Source of the DNA: Opeltia flavorubescens
Lineage: Eukaryota; Ascomycota; Lecanoromycetes; Teloschistales; Teloschistaceae
DNA: 64,000 bases
Assembly (NCBI GenBank): GCA_000442125.1
Contig: KE546972.1
Coordinates: 186,001 to 250,000 of the forward strand
Reading direction: 5' to 3'
The position numbers were made by a program, and so were the translations under genes. The notes below the pieces were generated by a model. That model ran no database searches. It was not told where the DNA came from and worked only from the letters and a program-made list of their open reading frames with translations. This document shows, one piece after another, positions 20,620-30,636 of the stretch (the first letter of the stretch is position 1; the number at the start of each line of letters is the position of its first letter).

Positions 20620-22209
20620 TGAGGCAATCAACATCTCAATTGCCCGTGCTGGCGAAGCGAAACCGGTTACCGTTTCCACCTTTCACCCTAAGTTCACCTA
20701 TCCAATATTTGGCGAAGAGGAGTGCATATTTGGCTACCAAGGCCTCAAGATCTCAATCCGTTTCGCTGCTCACAATCTACTACCGAACGTCTTGATCCAC
20801 TATGACAAGCAATTCAAGGCTGTTGAAGGTACAAAAGCGCTGGATATTGAACAGACATTGAGAGAATGGATGCCAGCAGCTAGCTTTCAAGAAGCAAGCG
20901 CCTTCGAATCCCAAGTTCAGGAAGACGGGTCTGACAAAGATTGGAGACCTCCTGGAACACTTGTCGAACGTTACATTAGTCGTGGAGGACATTTTGAAAT
21001 ATGGTCCGCGGAGCTTACCGACCCAGCCGCGCAAGAGCTCATCGATCGCATTCAAATACTTGTCTCCTTCTTCATTGAAGGTGGAACGCCCATCCCACTC
21101 GACGACCAGGACTGGTCACTTGCTAGATGGAGAATCTTTTTTGTGTAAGGCGATGGACTCGATTACGCTGGGCAAAAGGCTGACATATACACTGAAGCTA
21201 CGAGAAATTCACCTTCACCCCATCACCGAAAACCTCACAGTACTCCTTAGTCGGCTACGCCACAACCTACAACTTCATCACCCACCAACCGTCCTCGGCT
21301 TCCTCAGAACCACAAAGCTTCACCCTCCCCCCCTCATCTCCATTCTCGCTCTCCGCCCTCCCCTCTCGAGCCCGCATCTCCCAGTTCCTTATCCTCCCCT
21401 CCCACCAGTCCCACTCCCACGGCACACACCTCTACGACGCCCTCGTGCGTACCTTCCTCTCCTCCCCGCAGATCTCCGAGATCACAGTCGAAGACCCCAA
21501 CGAAGCCTTCGACGACCTGCGTGATTACTGCGACTACGCACGCCTCACGCAGAACGGCACCTTCTCACAAATTCACCTCGCGAAATCCCTACCCGCAAAC
21601 CTATTTCAAAAACGCATCGGTGTCCGCGTACCTACGGGCCAGCTCCTCGATCTCCCTCTCCTCCACAGTCTACGGATGAAGAATAAAATCGCCCCCAGAC
21701 AATTTGCGAGGTTGGTGGAAATGTACCTCCTCTCCCTGCTCCCCGCCGGGACGCGCCAATCCGGCACGGCGCGCTTGACGCAGCGGGCAAGATCTCAGAA
21801 TGAGAGTGATAGGCAGTGGTATTATTGGAGGTTGCTGGTCAAGCAGAGGGTCTATAAGAAGAACCGGGATGTGCTCATGCAGTTGGAGAAGATGGAGAGG
21901 GTGGAGAAGGTGGAGGAGACGGTGGGGGAGCAGGTTGCGGATTATGAACGGTTGTTGAGGAAGATGGTTGAGAGGGGCGTGGTGGGGAGGAGGAAGATGG
22001 AGGGGAAGAGAAAGGAGGAGGAAGGAGGAGCAGAGAACAGTGCGGGGGAAGCGATGGATGATGGTAAGGGGGATGTTATGGATGTGGATGATGGTGGAGG
22101 TGGTGGAGAGAAGAGGAGGGAGAGGGGAAAGAGGAAGGTTGTTCTGGACGATGAGGAAGAATTGGAGGGGACTCCTGAGCCGAAAAAGGTGAAGGAAGGG
22201 GGTGGATGA
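20542..22209 (+). CDS. HAT1: Histone acetyltransferase type B catalytic subunit Hat1
   Basis: Three exons (20542-20548, 20604-21144, 21198-22209) encode 519 residues. The tiny first exon, ATG GAG T, joins to give MEWSTNANEAINIS, the usual fungal Hat1 N terminus, which fixes the start inside microprotein 2. The Hat1 N-terminal domain (TFHPKFTYPIFGEEECIFGY) and GNAT core (FVYEKFTFTPSP ... YSLVGYATTYNF) follow. In the family, it acetylates newly made histone H4 at Lys5 and Lys12, working with an RbAp/Hat2 subunit in cytosol and nucleus. GNAT motif A normally reads QxxGxG; here it is QSHSHG, with Ser in place of the first Gly. The long Lys/Glu/Gly-rich C-terminal tail is low complexity. Lengths of 450-520 residues are usual in filamentous fungi. 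Confidence 0.93.
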
Positions 22210-22436
22210 TAGACGAACTCTATGAGCGGGCAATGAATCCTACGACACCAGATGAGGACCATGGGTTAACAATGCAGATCGCACGCATAGTCGCTGAACG
22301 ATACCTAAGAACAAGCATAACTTAATCGATTCTCCCTAAGAAGCTCCAATGATCTCTCTAGAAAGAACTCCGAGCCTGCAAACCCTCGATGCAAAAACCA
22401 CCTTAAATTAATTCATCGCCCCCTCCTCCCTTCTGT

Positions 22437-23895
22437 CTAAGCCATAGCCCTCTCCTTCTCAAACCTCTCCGCCTGCCCCTTCCCCAACTCCACATCCCCA
22501 TAATAGAAATTCTCCTCCGGGATCCTCCCTCTCAAAAACTCCGGCTCACTACCCCTCACATAGATATCCTCATAAAGATTCTTCATCGTCGCATCCGGCT
22601 CCTTCATCTCCTCCGCCAGCTTAACCTCCCCATCCACATACGCCCTTGCATCCTTATCCAACCCCTTCAATTCTTCCTCCGTCGTGACTTCCCAATCCAG
22701 GAGTTTTTGTTTGAGACCGGCGATTGGATCGTTGGTGCTGCGCATGCGTTGGATTTCTTCGCGCGTGCGGTAGGTTGTGCCTGGGTCGGACATGGAGTGG
22801 CCGCCGTAGCGGTAGGTGACGTATTCGAGGACGAGGGGGCCGTGGCCGGATGTTGTGTAGTTTTTCCCGTACTGTACGGCGGCTTTTACCGCGAGGATGT
22901 CCATTCCGTTTACCTTGAGGCCGGGGATGTATTGGCCGCGTTTGTAGTATTCGGTTAGGGCGGCGGCGCGGTTGGCGGCGGTACCCATGCCGTATTTGTT
23001 ATCTGAGTCATGTGGATTAGTGTTTCTCTTTGTAAGGATATGAGGAGGGATAATTCACTTTCGCAGCCGAAGAGGATGGGAAGACTCCATAGTTTGGCCA
23101 TGTTGAAAGCTTCGAATACTTGGCCCTGGTTGCTGGCCCCGTCGCCGTAGAGGCAGATTGTCGTGCTGTCCTTGTTGGTGTATTGATTCGCAAAAGCAAT
23201 GCCGGCACCGACAGGGACCTGAGCACCGACAATACCGTTTCCGCCGTAGAAACCCTTCGCGAACATATGCATCGATCCGCCTTTTCCGTATGCAATGCCT
23301 TCTCGTCGACCTAGCAATTCACCGATGATGGACTTGACGGTTCCTCCACGCATTAGAGCGAAGCCATGACATCGGTATGCGGTTATGACGTGGTCTTCTT
23401 TGGTGATGGCGTGTTCTATGCCGGCGGCGACGGCCTCCTGACCGGTGGAAAGATGGCAGAAGCCTCGGATTTTCTTTTCTTTGTATAGTCGATCAGCGGC
23501 CATCTCCATTCGTCTAGAGAGATATTAACGTCCGAGCCTGATAACCAAGACATGTCACCCTTGATACCTTATCGAGACCATATCGTAGTACATCTGCTTG
23601 AGTTCTTTTTTCGTTGTTGCGAGGGTATAGGGCGGGGGGTCGAGTTCGTAGGTTTCGAAGCTCTCATCGGATAGTCTGACTTCGAACGGCTTGTCATCTT
23701 CCTGATCATGAATGTTAATCAATCTGTCCCATTCTTATCCGCTCGGTCAATTGCGAAGCTTACTTCGGGCACATGTTCTTTGTCGGCGTGAGAAGAAGCG
23801 GCGTCTGTGGTGACATTTCGTCTTGCTACTGGTGCAAGAACATTCTGCCTCCTTATTGGCAAAGCGCGAGGCGCCCGCAAGGATCTGGCAATCAT
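22437..23895 (-). CDS. PDA1: Pyruvate dehydrogenase E1 component subunit alpha, mitochondrial
   Basis: Four exons (23895-23764, 23701-23568, 23513-23059, 23002-22437) give 428 residues. The N terminus is an Arg-rich presequence ([18 protein letters not shown]). Thiamine-diphosphate enzyme signatures follow: [52 protein letters not shown], and the TPP-binding [17 protein letters not shown] ending in an NN pair. The regulatory phosphorylation loop [20 protein letters not shown] is present, so E1 kinase control is likely. With the beta subunit it decarboxylates pyruvate and reductively acetylates the E2 lipoyl group, feeding acetyl-CoA into the TCA cycle. The last exon ends in a basic tail. Its 3' end lies about 230 bp from that of HAT1, so the two are convergent. 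Confidence 0.95.
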
Positions 23896-24079
23896 GGTAG
23901 TTGAAGATTGGAGGAATCGTAGATTATTGAGGAAGCTATCAAATTCACTCTCAACAACTGCATTGTGACGCTAAGCCGAACTAGTTCCCGCCTGCTCGGA
24001 TACCGAGCTCCCATCAAACCCTCCGGAAATATTTCGCCTCCAGCAAATCGCGGAGGCTTTTCAAAGACACATTGGGCAA

Positions 24080-24475
24080 CTAGGCTCCATGTTTCCATAT
24101 GCCTATACTTGCTTCTCGACCCAAAGCAACCAAAGAGCTCAGATGAGCAAACACATGGACCCAAGGACTCCCCAAGAGTCCCCCTCTAGGACCTCCTGTT
24201 CCTTCTCCGCTGTAGATTCGATACCCGGCCCTTAGCAATGGACCAGTATGATACAATGCCAATGCAGCCGCAACAGCATTTGATGCTTCGTCCGTAGGCC
24301 GAAACAAGAAGGCGTAGGCAATGAGGTTGCTCGACACAAGCAAAAGGGCGTATTGGCGGATAATCGCGTGGGCATGGGGTTGAGGTTGGGAGAGTGTCAT
24401 CGAGGGGTTTATAAAAAAAGCAACTGAGGCTGGGAACTCGGTGAGAAGATGTAGGAGGAATGCAAGGTGAATCAT
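24080..24475 (-). CDS. Small four-helix membrane protein, uncharacterised
   Basis: A 131-residue single-exon frame has four hydrophobic segments: near 1-23 (IHLAFLLHLLTEFPASVAFF), 40-58 (QYALLLVSSNLIAYAFLF), 65-85 (AVAAALALYHTGPLLRA) and 105-120. The layout, with EFPA in the first helix and RPTD after the second, resembles short fungal integral membrane proteins known only as hypothetical. There is no signal peptide distinct from helix one. It starts about 1 kb upstream of MED20's start-side neighbour and shares no overlap with PDA1. Coding status rests on length, helix periodicity and my recollection of similar fungal proteins, so it is moderate. Confidence 0.6.
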   Translation of the reverse strand: MIHLAFLLHLLTEFPASVAFFINPSMTLSQPQPHAHAIIRQYALLLVSSNLIAYAFLFRPTDEASNAVAAALALYHTGPLLRAGYRIYSGEGTGGPRGGLLGSPWVHVFAHLSSLVALGREASIGIWKHGA

Positions 24476-24720
24476 ATTTGTTTGAGTCGTCAGCGTCTAA
24501 GTCGGCCTTGATCGTATGATAGTGAGGTTCTATCCGATTGTGGTGGCTGCCGCTAATCATAAAGAGTCCAACCAACCTCGCAAGGATTAGATGTCGATAC
24601 GCTCATGTACATGGAGGACCGCTTTCGGATCAGCCTCAATAACCTTTCTTTACACAATTCCTGGCATGGTCGTTTTGCTTAGAAGATTTGTTTTATTCTT
24701 CGGTATCTATCTTTTGTCTT

Positions 24721-25458
24721 TCACCCTCTCAACATCAACGCTCTACACCATATCCTTACATCTTCGATCCCGTCTCTCATCTCCGAAGCAGTCGCTGTAT
24801 ATTCCCTAGCACCTGTGATGCCCAGCTCTCCCCAGAATGCCTTGATTGCATCATCCTTACCTGGTCCGTGTGACTCCCCCGCTCCTCCCTCCTCACACTC
24901 CAGTTCGACAATCACTCCTCGAACCAATTGTGCCCCGCCGAGACCTTGCCGTAACTCTCCCACCCGAATCCTTATGTCTCCCACCTCAAATGTGGATCCA
25001 TCTACCACTGTCAATGATTGACGTTGCTGCCACAGCGGTCCCAGCTTCGATGTGAGGAGTTGGATGAATTCGTCTGTCGAAGGCCCTGAAGGAATTGATA
25101 CAATGGTAGCAGCGGGCTCGGTAGAGGTGCCATTGAGGGATGTAGACGGCGCAGAGGCGGTTATGGCAACGTGGCTATCGCTGGGATAGTCTGGTAATGA
25201 AATTATCTGAAGGGTCCGTGGAGCAGATTTCTGTTCATCGTTGCCCGTAGGAGGTAATGGCGTCAAGCGGAAGAGACGTTGTCTAAGAGACCACCGGGGC
25301 AGCACGGAGGCGTTGTATTGGGTCGCAAGACGATTGATGAGGTCGGGGAGCGGAGAGGTATCGGAGGATGTGGTAGGCAGATAATAAATGCTATGGTAAT
25401 ACGTAAGCTACGCATGGATATGAAAAGTAATAACTGTAACTGACATTCTTGTCGACAT
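24721..25458 (-). CDS. MED20: Mediator complex subunit 20
   Basis: A 14-nt first exon (25458-25445, ATG TCG ACA AGA AT) joins across a 54-nt intron (GTCAGT donor, CATAG acceptor) to 25390-24721, giving 227 residues that begin MSTRIIYYLP. This agrees with the short beta-strand start of MED20 (Srb2/TRF-proximal) proteins. Further family-like parts are WSLRQRLFRLTP, FIQLLTSKLGPLWQQRQSLTV, and VGDIRIRVGELRQGLGGAQLVRGVIVELE near the C-terminal half. Med20 is a head-module subunit of Mediator that pairs with Med18 and contacts RNA polymerase II preinitiation complexes. The first exon is an inference from phase and fit; the second exon is firm. Confidence 0.82.
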
Positions 25459-25863
25459 TTCCGGATGTCCACAGAACCGGTTGATGGAGCTATGAATACA
25501 TAGAAATAACGATGATCGCCATGGTTGGTTTTGTAGCGGCAGCAGCCTCCCAGCGGTTGCTTTGTGACTCTGGGCTCCAGGATAGGAAACCAAGGGTCAT
25601 CGACCTAACGATGCATCGAACATGCTCAGGAAGTGTTGTTCGTCTGGGGGCAGGGTTTGACTGGTGGTTTGGTCGAAATCACTTGGGCATTCACTCGTTG
25701 GTGGAATGTGGTCGATCCCAGTCCTTGCTGTGCACTTCTCAGCCTTCACGTACCTGGCACAGTCAAAGTAACCTTCATCCAACCTGATCAGCGAGGAAGG
25801 TGCGATCCTAATAGGTAAGCCAAGAGAATGCCTTCGTAAGCATCTATCAATCCTCTTGCAACG
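25459..25863. other. Intergenic region, former promoter side of mannosidase
   Basis: This is the sequence between the MED20 start and the transposon's left target duplication. Before the insertion it would have been the shared divergent promoter of MED20 and the mannosidase gene. Only short, non-conserved frames are present. Confidence 0.5.
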
Positions 25864-25871
25864 GCTGGCCG
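25864..25871 (+). repeat. Target-site duplication, left (GCTGGCCG)
   Basis: The eight bases GCTGGCCG directly precede the left terminal repeat and recur directly after the right one at 28276-28283. Eight to ten bases is the usual size for Mutator-like elements. Confidence 0.75.
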
Positions 25872-25995
25872 GGCTCCGTCTATAAGACAGAGGTGCTAAT
25901 GCAAGCCACCAAATAAACGCTGGATGCAATCTCCACAGTGCCTTATACTAATTAGGCGTGTTTTATTTAAGATTCCATCCTACCTCGCTAGTGCT
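25872..25995 (+). repeat. MULE terminal inverted repeat, left
   Basis: It starts GGCTCCGTCTATAAGACAG and ends in CCTACCTCGCTAGTGCT. It pairs with 28152-28275 in inverse orientation over 124 bp, with one divergent patch (about 25901-25916). The outer 74 bp keep normal composition and CpA sites; the inner part merges into the AT-rich interior. Confidence 0.85.
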
Positions 25996-28151
25996 AAATG
26001 CTTTATTACTTTTTTTATTTTTAACCTCGCTGGCGCCGATTTCCGCTTTAAATTCTTCTACTCCGCTACGCCTTAGAGGCCTAGTTATCCTATCTAGCTT
26101 GCTTATTTACTACCTTATAACCTTATCGGCGGCCTTGATAGGTATACCGGCTATTTATTTCTTTAGGGTAAAGTACCTAGAGCGTAGGCTATCTAATACC
26201 TCCTTTATATCTAGCCTCCGCCTAGCTAGCGCCTTTATTTCGGTATCGATGCCTTGTTTAAAATATTTAGTGGTAACGCGTTCGTAGAGTTTATAGCTAT
26301 TATTTTTTTATATAAAAGTATACCGGTTAAAATTTTCGTCTAATATTATACTATAGAGGATGTATTAATATTATATATACTAGTATAGTAGCTAGTATTT
26401 ACGAAAGAATTAGTAGCTATATTAAAGTTTATTATCTAACTCGTTTAGATTCTCGCCGGCGGTAGCTATAATATTATTAATTAATTTAATTTTGTTAGCG
26501 AGTAGGCTTTAAATAAGCGTTAGTAGCTTATATAGATAGGGGTATAGAGCGAGTTAAGATAAAATAGCGCTCCGGAAATTTACTAAGGCTTTATACGTAC
26601 GCTAGTTTTATTCTTTATTAATAGCGAGGATATACTAAATCGTACCTTTAAAGCTAAATTAATATAGAATCGCTTTACTTTTAAATCGCTTAATAGCGGA
26701 GTAGTAAGCTTTTATAGGCGAGGTAGTAAGTATTTAGAGGAGAAGCGGCGAGTAAGTTCAATAGGTATACGCCTATTTTTCGCGTATTTACTACTATTTA
26801 TTAATAATATATTTTTTTTTATCCTTTGGTATAGTACCGATAGCGGCTTTAATAGATTTTTTATACTTTATAATTGTTTTATAGTAGTGGAGTGCGGAGT
26901 AGAAGTATTTTAGTGCCGTTTTATAGTTAGCTCTACTTATAATACGCTTTAAAGTCTACTCGGAGTGTTATATATATAGTAAATAGTTAACTTCGGCCTC
27001 GCCGGCGATTAAGCTAGGAAATACTATCTTAACCGCTTGTTATTCCGCTGTAGAATTATTAGTAAGTATAAATCGTAGGCGCTAACTATCTTTTCTACTA
27101 TACTAGCTTTTTAATACCTTTAGGCATGCGGTTAAGATATTACTATCTTTATACTGGGCTAGAATATAGGTATATAGCCGCTATAAGCTTATTTTATCGC
27201 GAATTATAACGATATAAAGATACCAGCCTAGCTAATTTATTTTATATATAGAATCTATTAAGGTAAAATAGCCGCGAAAGCGAAGAATACCTAGACGGTA
27301 TTCTAGTATAAAAATTGTAGTATACGATTAGATATTATTAACGCGAATTGCTTTAACGTTTTAATACTGGTAGTATTATTAAAAAAATAGAGATATTAGC
27401 TAAGAAAACTATTAAAATTCTTACTTATTTATTAATTCTAGCTAATTAGAAAGCTCTATTTGCTGTTTCTTCTAGTTAAATTCTATCTTACTTATTAAGT
27501 GTTAATCCGGATTAGCTTTTTTTTATTTATAAGCGGTATTATATATATTATACCTATTAAAGTAGTAACCGCTAGCGGTAGTAAAGGCTTCTTTAATACC
27601 TAGGCGATAATAGGTATATAGTATTTTATTAATAGTTGTAGCGGTATAATTATTAGCTATTTCTTTAGCGGTAATTTATTTAACTTTTTAATTTTATTTT
27701 ATAGTATCGATAGCTTTAAAATTATAATTATAAGCTTAATAATTCCCTATTCTTTTTAATAAAAAATAGGCGGGTATAAATAAAATATCGTCGGCGAAAA
27801 AAGTAGTAATTTTAAGCTTTATACTATATAGATCTACTATACGTATATTTTTCTTCCGCTCCCCTCTATCCTAAATTTTTCGCTACTCCTTTTACTACTG
27901 CCGGTATAGGTAGTATTTAATTTAGTAATTTAAATAACGTGGTAAACGCTTATTTAGGGTCTAGATATTTATAATATATAGCTAGTATTCGGCGTATTAC
28001 TCGGCGGAAAGAACTATAGCTTTAGGGAGGTAAAAGAGGCGGAGCCGTATAAGCTCGATGTTATCTAGATTGCTAAGAAGGCGGGATATAACGGCGGCGA
28101 TGAGCTTTAGCGATGGCGAGGTATAATAGCGAAAATAGGTAGATAAATAAA

Positions 28152-28275
28152 AGCGCCAGCGAGGTAGGATGAAATCTCAAATAAAACACGCCTAATTAGT
28201 ATATAGTAATGTGGAGATTGCATCCAGCGCTTACCTGCTAGAGTACATTAGCACCTCTGTCTTATAGACGGTGCC
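28152..28275 (-). repeat. MULE terminal inverted repeat, right
   Basis: This is the inverted partner of 25872-25995. Read on the minus strand it starts GGCACCGTCTATAAGACAG. It lies directly in front of the mannosidase gene, so any transcript of that gene must start in or before it, or within the 37 bp that follow. Confidence 0.85.
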
Positions 28276-28283
28276 GCTGGCCG
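28276..28283 (+). repeat. Target-site duplication, right (GCTGGCCG)
   Basis: It is a perfect copy of 25864-25871 on the other flank of the element. Confidence 0.75.
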
Positions 28284-28312
28284 GGGCTTGTCGCCTTCTG
28301 CCCCACACGGCT

Positions 28313-30246
28313 ATGTTTTTTCCCCGCCGCAAATCGACGGCTTTCGTGCTTGCATGTTGTATAGCACTTTCTTTGTGGTATTTCAATCAATCTCCATTAC
28401 TTCCTCTACTACCATACAATCATCACCAACCTGCCTCATCCCAATCTGGGCCAGCAGCCCCTCCGCCAGAAACACCGGCCCAAGCGCCCGTAAACAACTA
28501 TGAAGAAGCTAAGCCCAGTGTACCGCCAACAAGGGTCTCTGAAAATTATCCCGTCTCGTCCCTGATCTCAATACCAACGGGCACACCCATCGTTATCCCT
28601 AAAATCCAGCATAAGTTCGGCACCGAAACACAGAAGGAGAAAGCAGAAAGGGAAGAGCGATTGACCGCAGTCAAGCAGAGCTTCTTGCATTCATGGACAG
28701 GCTACAAGCAGCATGCATGGAAGGAGGATGAGCTGGTGCCAATAGCGGGCGGCCATGCCACCACCTTTGGCGGATGGGGAGCCACGCTGGTCGATTCTTT
28801 GGATACCTTGTGGATGATGGGCCTGAAAGAGGATTTCGAAGAGGCTGTCAAAGCTGTTGATACAATTGACTTCTCAACGGCGAAGCTGAACGAATTGAAT
28901 GTGTTTGAAACGACGATTAGGTATCTCGGTGGTTTTTTGGGAGCGTATGATCTGAGTGATGGAAAATACCCTATCCTGCTGAACAAAGCCAAAGAAGTCG
29001 GAAATCTGCTCTATGGAGCTTTCGATACGCCGAATAGGATGCCGGTGACACGATGGGAGTGGGCAAACAAGGGCACGAAACAGGAAGCATCCGACGGCTG
29101 TCTTATTGCTGAAATTGGATCCCTTACTCTGGAATTTACCCGGCTCGCACAGCTGACAAATGAGGTCAAGTTTTTCGACGCAATCCAGCGCATCACTAAT
29201 GTACTCGACGAACAGCAGAACAAGACCGCCCTACCTGGCTTATGGCCAGTCATAATGGATGCCAAGCGGGCGACATTCACAGATATAGGCTTCACACTAG
29301 GCGGAATGGCAGACTCCACTTATGAGTACCTTCCGAAACAGCATATGCTTCTTGGCGGCCTGACTCAACAATACCAAAGAATGTACGAGGCTGCTATGGT
29401 TCCTATCCAGAAAAGTATCTTCTTCCGCCCAATGACCCCAGATAATCAACATATTTTGGTCTCCGGTAGTGTCCGGGTGAATGGGAATGCGAATAGGATA
29501 GTTCCAGACTTCAAAGGACAGCATCTTGGTTGCTTCACTGGAGGAATGGTCGGAATTGGAGCTAAGATCTTTGATCGAGCCGATGATATGGAGACGGCAC
29601 GTCAACTTGTGGACGGATGCATCTGGGCATATAACCATACGCAGACAGGCATCATGCCTGAGATCTTCCGCATGGTACCCTGCAAAGACGAAAAGTGCGA
29701 ATGGGACGAGGGACGATGGCTAAAGGTGGTTGGTACTAGCACTGACAAGATCGACAAAATCTTCGATGGTATGACGGACGAGGAGAAGGGCAGATGGGTA
29801 GCTGATAATCAACGGATCCCGCATGGTTTCGCAGCTATAAACGACAGGAGATACATTCTACGTCCGGAAGCGATCGAGAGTATCTTCATATTCTACAGAA
29901 TGACTGGAGAGAAGAAATACCAGGATGCGGCATGGCGGATGTTCACAGCCATCGAAAACTACACGAGGACGGATATTGCAAATGCGGCGATTAGTGACGT
30001 GACCCTACCGAATCCACCCAAGGATGACCGGATGGAGAGCTTCTGGCTCGCGGAGACACTGAAGTATTTCTATGCCATCTTCGCAGACCCAGAAGTGCTC
30101 AATCTAGATGACTACGTACTGTGAGTTCATCTCCCTTCTTTCCCTTCCATGATACGGATTGTATTCACTGTGAGAAATGACTGACGTGCCATCTATTCTC
30201 AAGCAATACGGAAGCTCATCCTTTCAAGAGACCTCATCTGACTTGA
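28313..30246 (+). CDS. Class I alpha-1,2-mannosidase (GH47), type II membrane protein
   Basis: Two exons (28313-30120 and 30204-30246) encode 616 residues. A signal anchor lies at about 8-25 after a basic cytosolic tip (FFPRRK), followed by a Pro-rich stem. GH47 blocks include TTFGGWGATLVDSLDTLWMM, LNVFETTIRYLGG, HLGCFTGGM, LRPEAIESIFIFYRMTG, MESFWLAETLKYFYAIF and the calcium-binding NTEAHP placed in exon 2. In the family, the enzyme trims alpha-1,2-linked mannose from N-glycans in the ER or Golgi. Layout and length fit MNS1/Golgi-type enzymes rather than EDEM. The ATG at 28313 starts the anchor; upstream codons in the same frame come from the target duplication and leader. The MULE ends only 37 bp upstream, so the native promoter has been pushed 2.4 kb away. 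Confidence 0.93.
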
Positions 30247-30636
30247 TAGTACGAATGGACCTTGGATCATGGGTGGATTTTGGGCGTTAGGTATGGTTCG
30301 AAGGACGGGAAAACGATACCTCGTGCTGGGACTTCAGTATTATTGGTGACTGGTGACAACACGGCGAATGACTTTGACATGCATAATGCAATCTGTCGTT
30401 CTTCGCCTGGTCACGCCTTGACAGACATTTCACCTAAAATACCTGTAAATATTACTACTTCTTTTGAGAGGCCCTTCCAATAGTAGTGCTTAGACCTTTT
30501 ACTTAATCTTGAGGTGATCGAGATTATTATAATTGTTCGTAGCGATTGTAAATTTAGGGCGAAACAACGCTAACCTATTTTGTCACGCTCAAAATCTCGA
30601 ACCCTTCGACCTGAGTGTTTGAGTCATGCCAGTCTT

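Larger units (their letters stand above)
25872..28275 (-). mobile_element. MULE (Mutator-like) DNA transposon, RIP-mutated interior
   Basis: The 2404-bp element is bounded by inverted repeats of about 124 bp and an 8-bp target duplication. On the minus strand the interior still shows pieces of a fungal MULE transposase: LIDSIYKIN followed, after a TAG, by LGWYLYIVIIRDK at about 27190-27275, and LRFILTNNSTAE near 27040-27080, which match the usual DxTYKxN...RD and LTD(D)SxAEQ blocks. Many TGG and CAR codons are now TAG or TAA. The interior is strongly AT- and TpA-rich, as expected from RIP. No frame is intact, so it is not autonomous. It is inserted 37 bp upstream of the mannosidase start codon. 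The sharp ends and perfect 8-bp duplication suggest a fairly recent insertion, or at least well preserved ends. Confidence 0.88.

Noticed and set aside
25958-26287. 109-codon hydrophobic frame inside the left end of the transposon
   Set aside because: It has no ATG at the start, begins in the inverted repeat and lies in RIP-altered DNA; hydrophobicity follows from T-rich sequence.
25945-28205. A second transposon nested in the outer repeats
   Set aside because: No direct duplication flanks the inner border, and the inner and outer repeats are continuous in both arms. One element explains all of it.
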